Shown: piece after piece, positions 1 through 11,312 of the stretch
Position numbering within the stretch: the stretch's first letter is position 1
Layout: each line of letters begins with the position of its first letter
Assembly: GCA_025617745.1 (NCBI GenBank)
Contig: CM046863.1
Span: 56,805,829 to 56,869,828, forward strand
DNA length: 64,000 bases
Source: Heliocidaris erythrogramma
Taxonomy: Eukaryota; Echinodermata; Echinoidea; Camarodonta; Echinometridae
Direction of reading: 5' to 3'
Translations under genes and position numbers: made by a program
The notes under the pieces: model-generated
What the model saw: only the letters and a program-made list of their open reading frames with translations
Databases searched by the model: none
Told to the model about the DNA's origin: nothing

Positions 1-261
1 TACAGGGAAAAGACTATAAAATTGAAATAACGGCAATGACTTGTAATTTCAAGGGCCCAAAAATCTGCAGTTTTACAGTTATTGTTTACAGTCATGTGTA
101 CATACGTTATTGAAAGCTTGTAAACTATATCCTGATGAAAACATTGAATGTATTGATGTTGTAGACTTAACTCACAGTGAATGGGTTGTCGGAATGAAGT
201 GAATTCCATTATGAAGGATATTTAGCAAAACCAATACACCACTGATCTGCAGAGTAATGTA
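1..261. other. Unassigned non-coding DNA
   Basis: AT-rich single-copy-looking sequence. I see no ORF, RNA gene or repeat here. Confidence 0.5.
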
Positions 262-905
262 TAAGAAATAGTGGGGAGCACAGGCGTAGCCAGGGTTTTT
301 CAATAGGGGGGGGGGGGGCACAGGGGTGTCGATCCGTGTTCATGATACTAGGGATTATGGCACCCGGGGCAAAAAATTAAGTCACCCGCCCTCCCCCACC
401 CTCCCCCCCCCCCCCCCCCGAGTTCCCAAACTTATCTTCGTCATCGAAGGAGCAAAGCGATCGAGCGGCAAATTTTTCAATTTTTAACCCTAAAAACGCA
501 ATTTCTTGTGCATTTTATCCAGGAAATTTTGCAATAAGTAGAGAAGCTCGAATTTGCAAATGCTGTTTTATATACTTTATCCTACATCGAGGGCGCAATA
601 TTTAGCAGGAGTCATATGAAACATTATGATATAGTGAGCAAAGCAATTACATCTTTATTGTTTAAATTTTTGAACCCTTTAAGCTATTTAAGAACTATAT
701 AGGCCTACTGGGGGCGCGAAACTACGAGATCCTGAAAGATAATAATTATGCTAGTGAGCAAAGCGACCGAGCTTTTGAAAATTTTCACATTTCAAACCTT
801 CAACAACTAGATTTCTAGTGCATTAAATCTGCGGATTTTTGGGTGCGTAATCCGTCTAAAGATTATGATTTTTCTTTCTGCCCCCTCCCCTAGATACGCC
901 ACTGA
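262..905. mobile_element. Degenerate DNA-transposon relic with GCGTAGCC-type ends
   Basis: The left end reads CAGGCGTAGCCAGGG and the right end, read on the other strand, CAGTGGCGTATCTAGG. These are imperfect inverted termini of a kind common in non-autonomous hAT-like elements of marine invertebrates. Long G and C tracts lie just inside the left end. A second terminus, CAGGGGTGTCGATCCG at 322, faces a related inverted end near 1262-1280, so two relics probably overlap. No transposase ORF remains. Confidence 0.35.
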
Positions 906-1294
906 GCGAAGCGACCGAGCGGGGGTGGGTGTGGGAGGGGGTATCCCTCCTCCCACACCAGGGACTTTTTCGAAAATCTGTCTATAAAACTTCCATTTTA
1001 GAGCATCCCAAAATGTTTTTTTAATGAATAAAAGGAATGCACGGATCTACGCCAATGGACGGAACCCCTCAATTGAGAATGACAATGAGAGCGAACGAAT
1101 TTTCTTCCATATTTTCGCATTGCAATTATGGCATTTCTTATTTCCTTACTTCTAATAATCAAAGAATGTGATGGTATTTTAAGGTCAAAACATAATGAGT
1201 TTGGATAATTATTAGTTTTAAGTTAATGTATCATAATTATATTGGGGGATGATAATACAGGCTCGACACCCATGGGGGACCAGACGTGAATGAG
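906..1294. other. Unassigned sequence, probably the rest of an overlapping relic
   Basis: No coding signal. An inverted match to the CAGGGGTGTCGATCCG terminus at 322 occurs near 1265 (GGCTCGACACCCATGG), so this stretch may be the right half of a non-autonomous element running 322-1280. Confidence 0.3.
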
Positions 1295-2290
1295 CCAACC
1301 GCGTAGCCAGGATTTCATTTTAGGGGGCGGTTGTGAGCACGCAAAGCTCCCCAGGGGGTGGGAAGTTTTCCGCCTCCCGCGCGAAGCGCGAAAGCTCTGA
1401 CGTTTTATTGCAAATTTGAGAGAAAGTTAACGGCTCGTAGCATCTTTTTTTTAGGCGGAAAGTTATTTCGAGGTCCGGACTGGTTTTCAGTTATTTGTAC
1501 GTAATACTGCACTGTAACAGGGATGGGTGCAGGGAGGGAGGGAGGAGTATCCCCCTTCCCGCGAGAAGCGCGGAAGTTCTGACGTTTTAGCAACTTTGAG
1601 AGAAAGATAACGGCTAGTAGCAAACAAACTTTTAGGCGGAAAGTTATAGTTCGACGCCCCGACTGCTTTTCAATTACTTGGACGCAATATTGCACTGTAT
1701 GTAACAGGGGTGGGTGCAGGAAGTGGGGAGTTTCCCCCTTCCCGCGCGAAGCGCGAAAGTTCTTAACGTTTTATAGTAAATTTGAGAGAAAGAAAACGGC
1801 TCGTAACACTTTTATTAGGCGGAAAGTTAGTTTGACGCCCTGGCCGCTTTTCAGTTATTTTGGACGTAATACTGCACTGTAACAGGGATGGGTGCAGGGA
1901 GGGGGGGGGGGGGTTCCCCCTTCCCGCGCGAAGCGCGAAAGCTCTGACGTTTTAGCAACTTTGAGAGAAAGAATACGTCTAGTAGCAAAAACTATTTTTT
2001 AGGCGGAAAGTTATAGTTCGACGCCTGGATTGCTTTTCAATTATGCGGACTCAGCATTTCACTGTATGTAACAGTGGGTGCAGGGAGAGGAGAGTTATTT
2101 CCCCCTTCCCGCGCGAAGCGCGAAAGCTTTGACGTTTTAGCAAATTTTTAGAGAAAGATAACGGCTTGTATAACGCCTTTTTAGGCCTTTTTATCTCACT
2201 TCCCCCGCTTTTTCGCTCTCGCTTTTTTTTGTGGATGAATAGGGTGGGGGGGGGGGCATGGCCCCCTTGTGCCCCCCTGTCTACGCCAGT
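1295..2290. mobile_element. Non-autonomous element built around a tandem array
   Basis: The left border is AACCGCGTAGCCAGG and the right border is CTGTCTACGCCAGTGG, so the ends are imperfect inverted copies (GCGTAG-C-CAGG). Nearly all the interior is the ~182-bp tandem array listed separately. No transposase is present. Calling it an element rather than a satellite between two unrelated ends is an inference. Confidence 0.4.
1378..2170. repeat. Tandem array, ~182-bp unit, about five copies
   Basis: The core CGCGCGAAGCGCGAAAG recurs near 1378, 1559, 1743, 1925 and 2110, a period of 181-185 bp. Each unit continues with GACGTTTTAGCAA-like sequence, a TTAGGCGGAAAGTTA block, TTTTCAATTA, a GCACTGTA block and a G-rich tract. 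Copies differ by substitutions and short indels, so the array is not an artefact of one duplicated read. Confidence 0.85.
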
Positions 2291-2306
2291 GGTGGGGAGG
2301 GGAACA

Positions 2307-2925
2307 AACTGAGAACATACAGTAAATTTAAGTCAGATATTATGCAGGAACAGTATCTTCATGTTATCGAAAGTTTTCGACTCCAAAGAAATATATGCCG
2401 CTTCAGAATAAGCTGTAATATTTTAGCAATAGAAACAGGAAGGCACAGAAGGCCTGAGAAAACGCCAATACATCTTATAATATGCACCGACTGTGAGGAA
2501 GGAGAGATTGGTGACGAACTACACACACTGATATTTTGCCCTAAATTCAACGAACAAAGAAACAAATCTTAGATGCTTTATCATTAAAATACCCTAATAT
2601 CGCTTTTCTTATAGAGCAGAAGAAAAGTTCATATTCTTAATGAAATAAGATAACGAATATGCCAAACGAAGTCTAATAAATTACATTAAGGAAATCATAC
2701 CATTAAGGGGTGAATTCTTAAATGAGTTATATAATATCAATCTGTGTACATGTAGAATCAAATATTATTAAACTACTGTGATATGTTTATATATTTTGTT
2801 ACTTGAAATGTACATATAAGTTGTTATTATCTTTTCTCTCTCATTTTCTTGTTGAAACAAAATATTGATGCACTATGTCAATGATGTTTAATAAAGTCAA
2901 TTCAGTAAAATTCAATAAATGTTGA
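2307..2925 (+). pseudogene. 3' fragment of a non-LTR retrotransposon ORF
   Basis: Reading from about 2307 gives a peptide beginning KLRTYSKFK and containing RFRISCNILAIETGRH, then IC-x2-CEEGEIGDELHTLIFCPKF. LAIETGR followed by a C-x2-C...H...C cluster is what I know from the C-terminal tail of many invertebrate LINE ORF2 proteins. The frame stops at 2572 and coding-like sequence (LKYPNIAFLI) continues in another frame. The fragment ends with an AT-rich 3' UTR and AATAAAGTCAATTCA near 2890. It is 5' truncated and inactive. It starts immediately after the right border of the tandem-array element. Confidence 0.6.
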
Positions 2926-4092
2926 AACCATGGGCGGCGATGGGGGGGGGGGGGGGGGGGACCCGACTAGCCTTTACCATTCGTTGCTCCGGGAAATTCA
3001 ACATTTATTGAAATATACTAGGCTCACTTATTGCAACTCTGACAAGAAATCGGCGTGCAGTGGGACTTAAGCCTATGCATCAAATGTTCGGAATTATTAA
3101 CACTATTTCATTTTCGGAATTATGTACCCCTTGCAGGTATGGAAAAATTGTGTTTCGGACTTTATATGAACCTTACCTTCGGAAAAACGTGTACCTCTCC
3201 CCCGAAAATACAAGATAAGATATAAAGAGAATTATGGGAACTAAAGAGATAATTTCAGTTGCACGACGAGGAATATATTTGTATGATAAAGTATGGATAG
3301 CGAGGGATTGGTAACAGTATTAATTATTTTCTTTCAGTATTACATAAATGTTTGAAACAGTGAAAAATTTGAAACCAAGTCCGGTTGCATGTACAAAAAA
3401 GAATATTTCGCAAGAAGCGAGTAGATGACAGAAATCAGTCTAACAGATTGTATTATATCTATTTAAAATCTGTCATCCGATTTGAGGAAATGCGATAACT
3501 AATAATAAAAGATGAATTCTTGAATGACAGAAATCGCTGTGGAAAACTATGAAAATCACTAAACAGGTTTGTAACTGAGACCCATGTTTACACTAAAAAG
3601 GGTGTTTGATGCCGGCAACAGGGCCAGCCCCAAAAGGTGGCTCCCAAACATGTGCAAAACGCAGACCTTTAGTTTTACCCCCTTTTACACCACCGTATGA
3701 TAAGATGGTCCAGACAGTAATGTTGTTTACATACATAAAATAAATATACAATATAAATTCACTGTTTGAATATTGTTTGAAACCAATATCAAAACCCTAA
3801 ATATAAAATACGAATCAATTTTCACGCCAAAATACCCAAACATTTTTTTTTTTAAACTATCGGTTTGCATTGAACGGTTGTTATGACAACAGTCAGTGGG
3901 GTGCCTAATTGGTCGGTGTTAAAATATGCGGAATATGATTCTTAATACGAGGACCAAATTTCAATGAAATATAATATTCATACTTAGTTACATGTGAACA
4001 TGTTAAAAAGGTACAATAGGACCATCTTGATTTTCGCCATGAGCGGCCGCTCGTTTTTCTTGTTAATTAGCATTTTGAATATCTATTAATAT
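2926..4092. other. Unassigned AT-rich DNA with a long G tract
   Basis: A G tract occupies about 2942-2960. The rest has no ORF of interest, no tRNA and no clear repeat structure visible by eye. Confidence 0.5.
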
Positions 4093-6035
4093 AATACACT
4101 AAGGATTTGGGGCTCCTTTTTTGGTTCAAATAGGCTCCTCCCATGGCCCTTTCGGTCCCCGCCTTTTGGTACCCACGGGTGGGGAATGGTTCTTAGAGTG
4201 GTGGGAGGCACTTCTTAAGGGCTGACGTCCCGTCCATATTTCATAAATTCATTTTTGAAACATTGAATTTCCGCAGGGAGTAGGCCTAATCATTCTGCCA
4301 ACCCATGAAGCGGGTCTGTAGCTTCATGCCCAGCCAACCCATACCCTTTACCTGTGAAGGGGAGGTATGCCAAATTAGAACAGCGTGTATACTCCAAGCA
4401 TAGACTCCAAGTCCATAGTCGCATGTATATGGCTTCAATGTACACGGCGCTAATACACGTGCGTGTAATTCGTTCGCACAGCGCACTGTGTTCTACATGT
4501 AGCCTACTGCGTGTAGAACGTTTCATATAGAGTTTAATTGCATCATTATTTTGTGGCTTCACATACACAGTTTTGTGTGTATGTAACTATGAGTTCACTG
4601 TAGTCGCTGGGGGGGGGGGGGGGCGGGGGGGGGGGGGCATGTCTCGCTAAAGCACATAACCCGGGTGATGCGTTTATGGTATCCAAAAAAGCAAAAATCA
4701 AGAAAAAGGATATCAAATTCAGAGATGATAAAGAGATCCGCGGAAGGGGTAGGCTTTGGAGTGTAGGGTTAGGGTTAGGGTAGTGTTTAGGGTTTACCTA
4801 ACCGCACATCTGGGTGTTTGTCGCATAAGTTATGCGACAACCACCAACAGCTGAAATGACATGGATGGGGAATGGCATTCATACCTTTGGAAAGATGTTA
4901 TGGTATATCGCCTCAATTCATTCCCTAAGATATGACAGACTAAACTGTAGACATCATTCGGGGAGGGGATGTGTAGGAGATCACGTCACTTAGGAATATC
5001 GGTTGCAACGGTGTAAAGAAGGAGCCCCCAAAAAACAACAACAAGAACAAGCAAACAAAAACAAACAAAAACTAACAAAAACCAACAACAAAAACAAAAA
5101 ATTCCTTCGAAATTATTTCCACTATATGATATGAATACGTATAATGATATTAATCCCTTCTCCCCTCGCGCTGGGGGTGATGGGATGACATTGGAATGGG
5201 GAGGGGGAGTAGGAGGGAAAATTCAATCCGTCGGTCCTCCCAAGACCCATATAAGGGGGCCATAATACCCCTGAAAATAAAATGACAAATTCATTTTTTT
5301 CTCTCATTTTTGCATCCTTTACAGGGGACGTACCGCTAATTATGGATGTTATGTTTTCATGGCCTTGATTTCTCTGAGTATTAAACCACAGAAACATGGC
5401 AAGATCAAATCGCTCCCTCTAGGTCTATGCATGGATATTGTACTGGAACATTATTATATCGATATCATTAATCTTCATCAAGATGAAAATGTAACTTTTT
5501 TAAAACTCATGCAAGCTTTGGATAAATAAGACATACTCACATGTTCAGGGGCGGATCCAGAATTTAGTATAAGGCGGGGCACACAAGTGCAGGTTGGTCA
5601 ACTTTTGGAAAAGGCAGACCTGTATTTTTTTGGTCTTGCCAGGTTCTTGGAAAGTGGCTCAGTGGTGGGGGAGGGGAGGGGGGGGGGGAGGTGGCGACAA
5701 TTTTTCTTTTCGTCAGACCTCCAAAATTCGCTCAGGAGTGGTGGTTATGGGGGTCCCTGCATAATTCTTTGACAAGCAAAAAAGGTTTTCATTCTAAAAG
5801 GGGGGGGGGGGCACAATCGACAAAAGGGCGGATCGTACATGGTCAAAATGCATACTTTCCTTCCAAAAAGGGGGGTTGGGAGGGCACGGACCGGAAGTAC
5901 CCCCACCCTGATCCGCCAATGCACATGTTGTAAATACCTTTTGGTAAAAAATAACTTTATCCGACTTTTTTATTTATTCACTTGATTATTGTGACAAATT
6001 AACGGTACGGTGATTAATCATAAACACAGCTAGCG
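4093..6035. repeat. Diverged long repeat, copy 1 (partner at 42358-45215)
   Basis: The start (CTAAGGATTTGGGG) and end (AAACACAGCTAGCGCC) match the partner copy at 42358 and 45215, with colinear blocks in between. Shared blocks include TTTTGGTACCCAC near 4168, a G tract near 4610, TTAGGG-like repeats near 4765, ATCGGTTGCAACGGTGTAAAG near 4998 and ACGGTACGGTGATTAATCA near 6003. This copy holds a hAT MITE that the partner lacks, and the partner holds a TTAA MITE absent here. It could be an old segmental duplication or two copies of a long non-coding mobile element. No terminal inverted repeats or ORF explain it. Confidence 0.75.
5546..5921. mobile_element. Non-autonomous hAT element (MITE), 376 bp
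   Basis: Termini are CAGGGGCGGATCCAG and, inverted, CATTGGCGGATCAGGG. The flanking 8-bp direct repeats CACATGTT (5538-5545 and 5922-5929) are the target duplication size expected for hAT. The paralogous locus at 45096-45103 has a single CACATGTT and no insert. The interior has G-rich tracts and no transposase. A related copy in opposite orientation lies at 45914-46125. Confidence 0.9.
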
Positions 6036-6221
6036 CCCGTGGATGTCCACGGGCTGCTTCTGCTAGTCTTAAAGTAAATTAGTAAAGAAGATAACAAAGT
6101 CGATTGCGCTTAGGCATGGCGGGTGCACAGTTACCCCTCTTAGGTACCCTACTGAAACTGAAGCCATTGACATTTTAAGAAATTTAAAGCTAAACAACAG
6201 CTCTGTGTATCATGGTATAAC
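6036..6221. other. Spacer with a TAA microsatellite at its end
   Basis: Contains a small hairpin near 6040 (GCCCGTGG/CCACGGGC) and runs into the (TAA)n tract at about 6221-6246, which is the 3' tail of the minus-strand LINE that follows. Confidence 0.5.
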
Positions 6222-7190
6222 TAATAATAATAATAATAATAATAATAGTAATAATATTTTTATATATCGCATATCACATTACGTCCCTATGCGCTGTAAG
6301 AAAGAGGGAAAAGGAAAAGTGGATAAAGAAGCTGGAGAAGAGTGAGGTATGTTCAACATACATGTACTACATCTAGGTATTTCTAAAAAGAAATGTTTTA
6401 GGACTTGCCGTAAAGTTGTCAACGGTTTTACAATTTTTGATATTTTCTGGAAATTTGTTCCAAAGTTCTGCTGATGCAACCTGAAAAAAGCGTGGCCCAT
6501 AAAATTTTGTGGAATTGTGAGAAGGGACTTTTTGGAAGATCTGATGTTTCTGTTTGGTACATATTGGATAACTAATTCAGTCAGTTAAGTAGGAGTCAAT
6601 CCTTTAAGGCACTTAAAGGTTAAGACAAGGATCTTGAACGGGATCGCGTAAAAGCCGTGCAGCAGAATTTTGGATTCTTTGGATTCGGTTCAACTGAGTT
6701 TCAGGTAGATTGTAGAGAAGAATATTACAATTATCGATATGACATATTACGAGGCTATGAACTAGTCTTTCTGTCAGTTTCTCATCTAAGTAACGCCTAA
6801 TTTGTCCTATTTAGGAGAAGGAGGCTGCACGGCAAATCTTACTTGATCAGTCATTAATAAATGTTTGTCACATATACAACACCTATATTTCAAACATTTT
6901 TAATGGTTGTAAAACATGGCTTTCAAGTAATATCGGAGGACATTCAGTTTGACGAAACCGGGAGGATACATGAATAATTTGTGTTTTCTTTTCATTCAAG
7001 AGTAAGAAGTTGTTGTTACACCAAGTTTTAACGTCATGAAGACATCTTTACACAGACGATAGGGAGCATTCAACACATGAATGTTTAAACAAGCAATAAA
7101 TCTATCTGCATATCGTCTGCACAAATCATTGTAGCTAAGCCTTGATAATTAATTACCTTTTCCAGTGGTTGAGAGTAGATTGAAAATGCC
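6222..7190 (-). pseudogene. L2/CR1-like LINE relic (RT palm to 3' tail)
   Basis: On the minus strand, pieces of a reverse transcriptase ORF appear in order. Near 7170-7120 is QPLEKVINYQGLA...CADDMQ, a decayed YADD box. Near 6745-6650 is RIDNCNILLYNLPETQLNRI followed by QRIQNSAARL, the usual LDYCNSLLY...LQ-QNAAAR block. Near 6500-6390 is FFQVASAELWNKFPENIK and a KTFLF end. The 3' end has GCGATATATAA-like sequence and an (ATT)n tail, typical of L2-like LINEs. Several frameshifts and stops make it inactive. Confidence 0.7.
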
Positions 7191-7194
7191 AATT

Positions 7195-8985
7195 CAAGGT
7201 AATTACAGCCCTTTATCATTCCTAACAAGCTTCTCAAAAATCTAGAAAAAATGTTTATTGTGGACTCATTATATACGTTTTTAGATAATAAGCATGTCCT
7301 CTACGGGTCTTAACTATTCACGCACGGGATTCTAATATTCTCCAAGTCCGTCGATACTATAAATCATTATTGTTGTATAAGTTATCTCACTATGTTATAG
7401 AGGGGAAGGCCCTGGAGTGGTTCAGGAACTTCCTTAGTGATAGGAAACACTATGTATACATGAATGGCTTTGAATCGACCCTTCGGCCAATTACGTGCGG
7501 TATCCCTCAAGGCTCTCTGTTTGCCCGCTCCAGTTTATTTTATGTACACTAACGATCTCCAAAACCATCTGCAGTCATGTCATATATCCTCTTTGCCGAT
7601 GACTCCAATATTTGTTGCTCTCACCATGAGCCTGATACACTTCTGAACATTGTAAACACTGAATTAAAGTGCGCTTTTGACTGGATTAAAGCCAAACAAA
7701 TTGTCGCTCATCATAAATGAAACAAATTTCTTGCTACTTAGTAATTCTATATTATCATCCTTATCTATAACCCAACTAAACAATAAATTATTTCCCTAGT
7801 TGAGTCTATCAGTTTTTGGGGTGTTTATATAAACAGTAAACTAACGTGGAAAGTTCAAATTTATTGTTTATGTAAACTGTTGTCATATGTAACTCAGGTG
7901 TAATGAACAAGTTCTATTCTGTCTTAATCTTGCCTTATATCTTAACTATTGTACCTGCATGGGTAAATAGCTCCATAACCCTCATGGACAAAATGGGTTA
8001 TAAGAATTGTAAAGAATGTTGAATTTCGTGCACATACAAATGAGCTTTTCTGTAACTGTAATATCCTTGAGATATCTGACTTATACTTTCTTGGAATCAT
8101 GGAATATTTATATATACGAACTTTCGAAAAGTAATTTACCGGATGATTCCTCCCTATTTTTCAACCGAACATTATGATATACATTCCTACCCAACTAGAC
8201 AGACCAGTGGCGGATCTAGCCGGATTAAACACAATACATTCTGTAGGCCCGCTTTGTTTGTGCACAATGGCAGGCCCGTAGAATGTACTGTGTTTTACCA
8301 GGCTAGATCCGCCACTGAGACAGACAAACCATTTCCATCTCCGAGCTCCCATTGTTTTTGCAAACAAAACAATCATCTTTACTGGACCAAAATTCTGGAA
8401 TACCCTGAAAAACGAACTGGTTGATAGCTCCTCCAACAATTATTTTGGAAGCTAAGATGTTACCTTTTAAGTAAGTATGTATAAATATTCACGTCATGCT
8501 GGATCCTACAGGTGGTCACATAGACTTTGTTCTTTTTACACTGTCCTGCCTTTACAATTTTCTTTCGCTTCGTTCTTCTTCCTCTTCTGCTTCTTTTTCT
8601 TCATTTCGTTAGTCTCTTTTTCGTAGTTTTCTTTTAATTACTCCACATTATGAGATTTGTTCTCCTTGTTTGTTTAGTAAATCTGATATTTCTATTCCGT
8701 TTCGCTTTTCATTACTTATTAATCACAATTACTTATAATGTTAAGTACTCTAAACGGGAGCCTAATAATTCACAAGCTATTATGCTTTTTGTTTAGGCTC
8801 CTCTCACTTTACAAATATCTGTTTTTTCCCAGTCGTTCCTATATCCAATTTACTGCACACTGTACTTGATTTGGGTCTGTTATTCGTACGTTTTGAAATT
8901 GACGGATATATGATAGTAATAACTGAATTGTTTTTGATATGAAAATGGAACAAATAAAACTTCAAACTTCAAACTTCAAACTTTA
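7195..8985 (+). pseudogene. Non-LTR retrotransposon relic (RT to 3' tail)
   Basis: RT blocks follow one another on the plus strand: NYSPLSFLTSFSKILEKMF near 7205, ALEWFRNFLSDRKHYVYMNG near 7410, CGIPQGS near 7496, ILFADDSNICC near 7585 (FADD catalytic box) and CAFDWIKAK near 7670. The C-terminal SYPTRQT near 8190 is interrupted by a 113-bp hAT MITE, after which FTGPKFWNTLKNELV continues near 8380. The 3' end carries tandem CAAACTT repeats (about 8958-8985). Frameshifts near 7520 and 7690 destroy the ORF. The 5' end is truncated next to the oppositely oriented LINE relic. Confidence 0.75.
8205..8317. mobile_element. Miniature hAT element, 113 bp
   Basis: The ends CAGTGGCGGATCTAGCC and GGCTAGATCCGCCACTG are perfect inverted repeats. 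The flanking 8-bp repeats AGACAGAC at 8197-8204 and 8318-8325 are the target duplication. It interrupts the C-terminal coding part of the LINE relic, so it is younger than that LINE. Confidence 0.93.
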
Positions 8986-9564
8986 CTAATATGTCATACA
9001 AATATTATACTGTGTTAAAATAAAACTCCTTTCTCCATTCGCACAAAGAAAATCACAGAAACTGGCCTCAAAATGGTCTACTATCTACTGCAGATATAGG
9101 GTAATCAGTGAGCCGGCCCAAATTTGATTTTAAAAAAGGTCAGAAATTGTTTGAATGAATCTTATAATTCACCGCTTTTGCTGTTGCTTGCTATAAACAT
9201 ATAAAATAATTATAAATCTATTATACATTATAAATCTATTATACATTATATATTTATAACGACAATACATGGCCTAACGGAGTTTTTTCCATTGCAGTCA
9301 AGATCTTATTTAACATACTATCATTATTAACAATCACAACAAACCATAATCCACATTGTTAAAAGGTACTAATAGGAGTAAACTACTTACGTGTGTTAAA
9401 GCAAATATTTTGCTGGTTTAACAGCGTTTGTCTGACGTCTAGAATCCAATTTATATGTAAAAAAGAGGTAACAACAGTCATGACAGTTGATTTGCACATT
9501 TTGTGTGTCGTACTTTATTTCTTTATTCCCGCGAAATTTCGTTTGCACCTGATATCGCTTAAAA
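8986..9564. other. Unassigned AT-rich DNA
   Basis: Short direct repeats of TATAAATCTATTATACAT occur near 9210-9250. Nothing else is recognised. Confidence 0.5.
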
Positions 9565-9566
9565 TA

Positions 9567-10129
9567 CAGGGTTGGAAAAAAGTTTGGAATATTTTTATTC
9601 CAAGAATTATTTCTTGTCTTAAACATATCCCTCGTCATTTTAAGTTCTTCTTTGAGGTTCAAATAAAAGATATGTGTCCCTTTTTACCTTTAAAAGCACA
9701 ACATTAAAAATCAGGCTTATCACACAGTGCAGAGGTCCACTTGGAATTCGGAAGCGTATATTTGCTGTTTTTGCAAATGTCTAACGAAAAAGTTAAATAA
9801 TCAGATACAGTTTAATTGCTATACCGAAGTCCTCAAAATGACTGCAAACTGCACGTAGCTTTTTCAAAATTCCACGTGAAGTACAGAAATGTATAACAAG
9901 ATGTTCAAACACAAATAGAGCAAATCTGACAACATGTGGTTCATTGGTCAGCCATTGTAACATGTTTAACAATATTACGTAATCTTTGGTACAAGATAGA
10001 ACAGTAGACTTCATTCAACACAGTTAATCCGATTTGGATGAATTATTCATCACAATATAGTAGAAACTAGCATTTAAAATCAGACATACTCATCGCCAAA
10101 AAGATATTCCAAACTTTTTTCCAACCCTG
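9567..10129. mobile_element. TA-flanked MITE (Tc1/mariner-like), 563 bp
   Basis: The termini CAGGGTTGGAAAAAAGTTTG and their inverted copy end at 10129, with about 25 bp nearly perfect (continuing GAATA). TA dinucleotides flank both ends (9565-9566, 10130-10131), as expected for Tc1/mariner-type target duplication. The two ~100-aa ORFs inside are antisense to each other and have no motif, so I take it as non-autonomous. Confidence 0.85.
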
Positions 10130-10139
10130 TATAGGGGGT

Positions 10140-10500
10140 GTATATTAGTAATGTCTAACAGTCACTCTCCACCACTTGAATAGTCTGGTAGTGGTCATTT
10201 GCGCATCTTTGGAATCCGGCGAGTAATTTCTTACAGGTTTCATAAAGTGTCCTTTCTAGATGATCTAACTACATAATGGTGGGTGGATTACCATGATAGG
10301 GGGGTCTAACAGGCACTCGCCACCACTTGAATCGCCTGGAAGTGGTCATTCGTGTAGCTTTGGACTATGGCGAATCTTTTGATATAGGTTTCCTTTCAAG
10401 CTGATCTAGCTCAATATTGGAGGTTGGGGTACTTCATTAGGGGCTTCTGACAAGCATTCCCCAACAATTAAATCGTCTGGCAGTGGTACTTAAAATTAAA
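10140..10500. repeat. Tandem repeat, ~145-150-bp unit, about 2.4 copies
   Basis: GTCTAACAGTCACTC at 10152, GTCTAACAGGCACTCGCC at 10303 and CTTCTGACAAGCATTCCCC near 10445 each begin a unit with CCACTTGAAT-like sequence, GGCAGTGGTC-like sequence and a TGATCTAGCT-like block. The third copy is the most diverged and incomplete. Confidence 0.8.
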
Positions 10501-10903
10501 CATCGACTGCCTTGCTAGGTTTAGCAGACAGTTTTCGACTAAAATGTAATATCACGGATAGGAACTACGTCAACACCAAACACCAACTGATTTTGTATCA
10601 TGTCATGTTGGTAGATCATGATTTCGCGGCAAAATAAACACTGCTAAATAACACCAATCACCTACTGAGAAAGAATATATGCTTTCGAATTTCATAGACC
10701 TGTCTAACGAACATTTCTAGAAAAGTGATTGGCTGTTGAAAATGTTTTAAGTGTAGTACTTTTCTTTAATTATTTAATCCTTAACATATAACTTTGTTTA
10801 TGTGGTATTATAATTCCTCTTATCACCATGCTGGACGATATATTCATTTCGTTTTGCAAATGAAAAAAAAAAGTTTAGGGAAAGAAAAATAAATATATAT
10901 ATT
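10501..10903. other. Unassigned AT-rich DNA
   Basis: No ORF or repeat recognised. It abuts the 3' end of the downstream LINE. Confidence 0.5.
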
Positions 10904-11312
10904 TGATTTGATTTGATTTGATTTTATTCGTCAGGTATATTGCAATACAAACGTAACCAGGTACCGTGACAGGATAGCCCATGAAAGCCGAAATGGCTTA
11001 TTTCCAATGGGGTCCTTATACCTAAATAACTGATTTAAAAATACACTAAGAAAACACATTAGTACGGCTACAAGACTATCGTACACGTACGACAGGTAAT
11101 AAGAATGTACTAAAGTAGCAAAATAAAACATAATAACATTTTTATAAAGTAGGCGAAGATTACATAAATGTGAAAACAAGACTTACTCAACGGAAAAAAA
11201 CTATATACATAAAATCATAATGAAACTATCGATAATAAACGTTGGTTACATAAGTCATATAATATAGGAAAAAAAAACCATCTGAGCTACAAAAAGGAGA
11301 GGAGAAATATAG

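Noticed and set aside
9393-9707. 104-codon plus ORF and 88-codon minus ORF
   Set aside because: They are antisense to each other, straddle the border of a TA-flanked MITE and have no domain.
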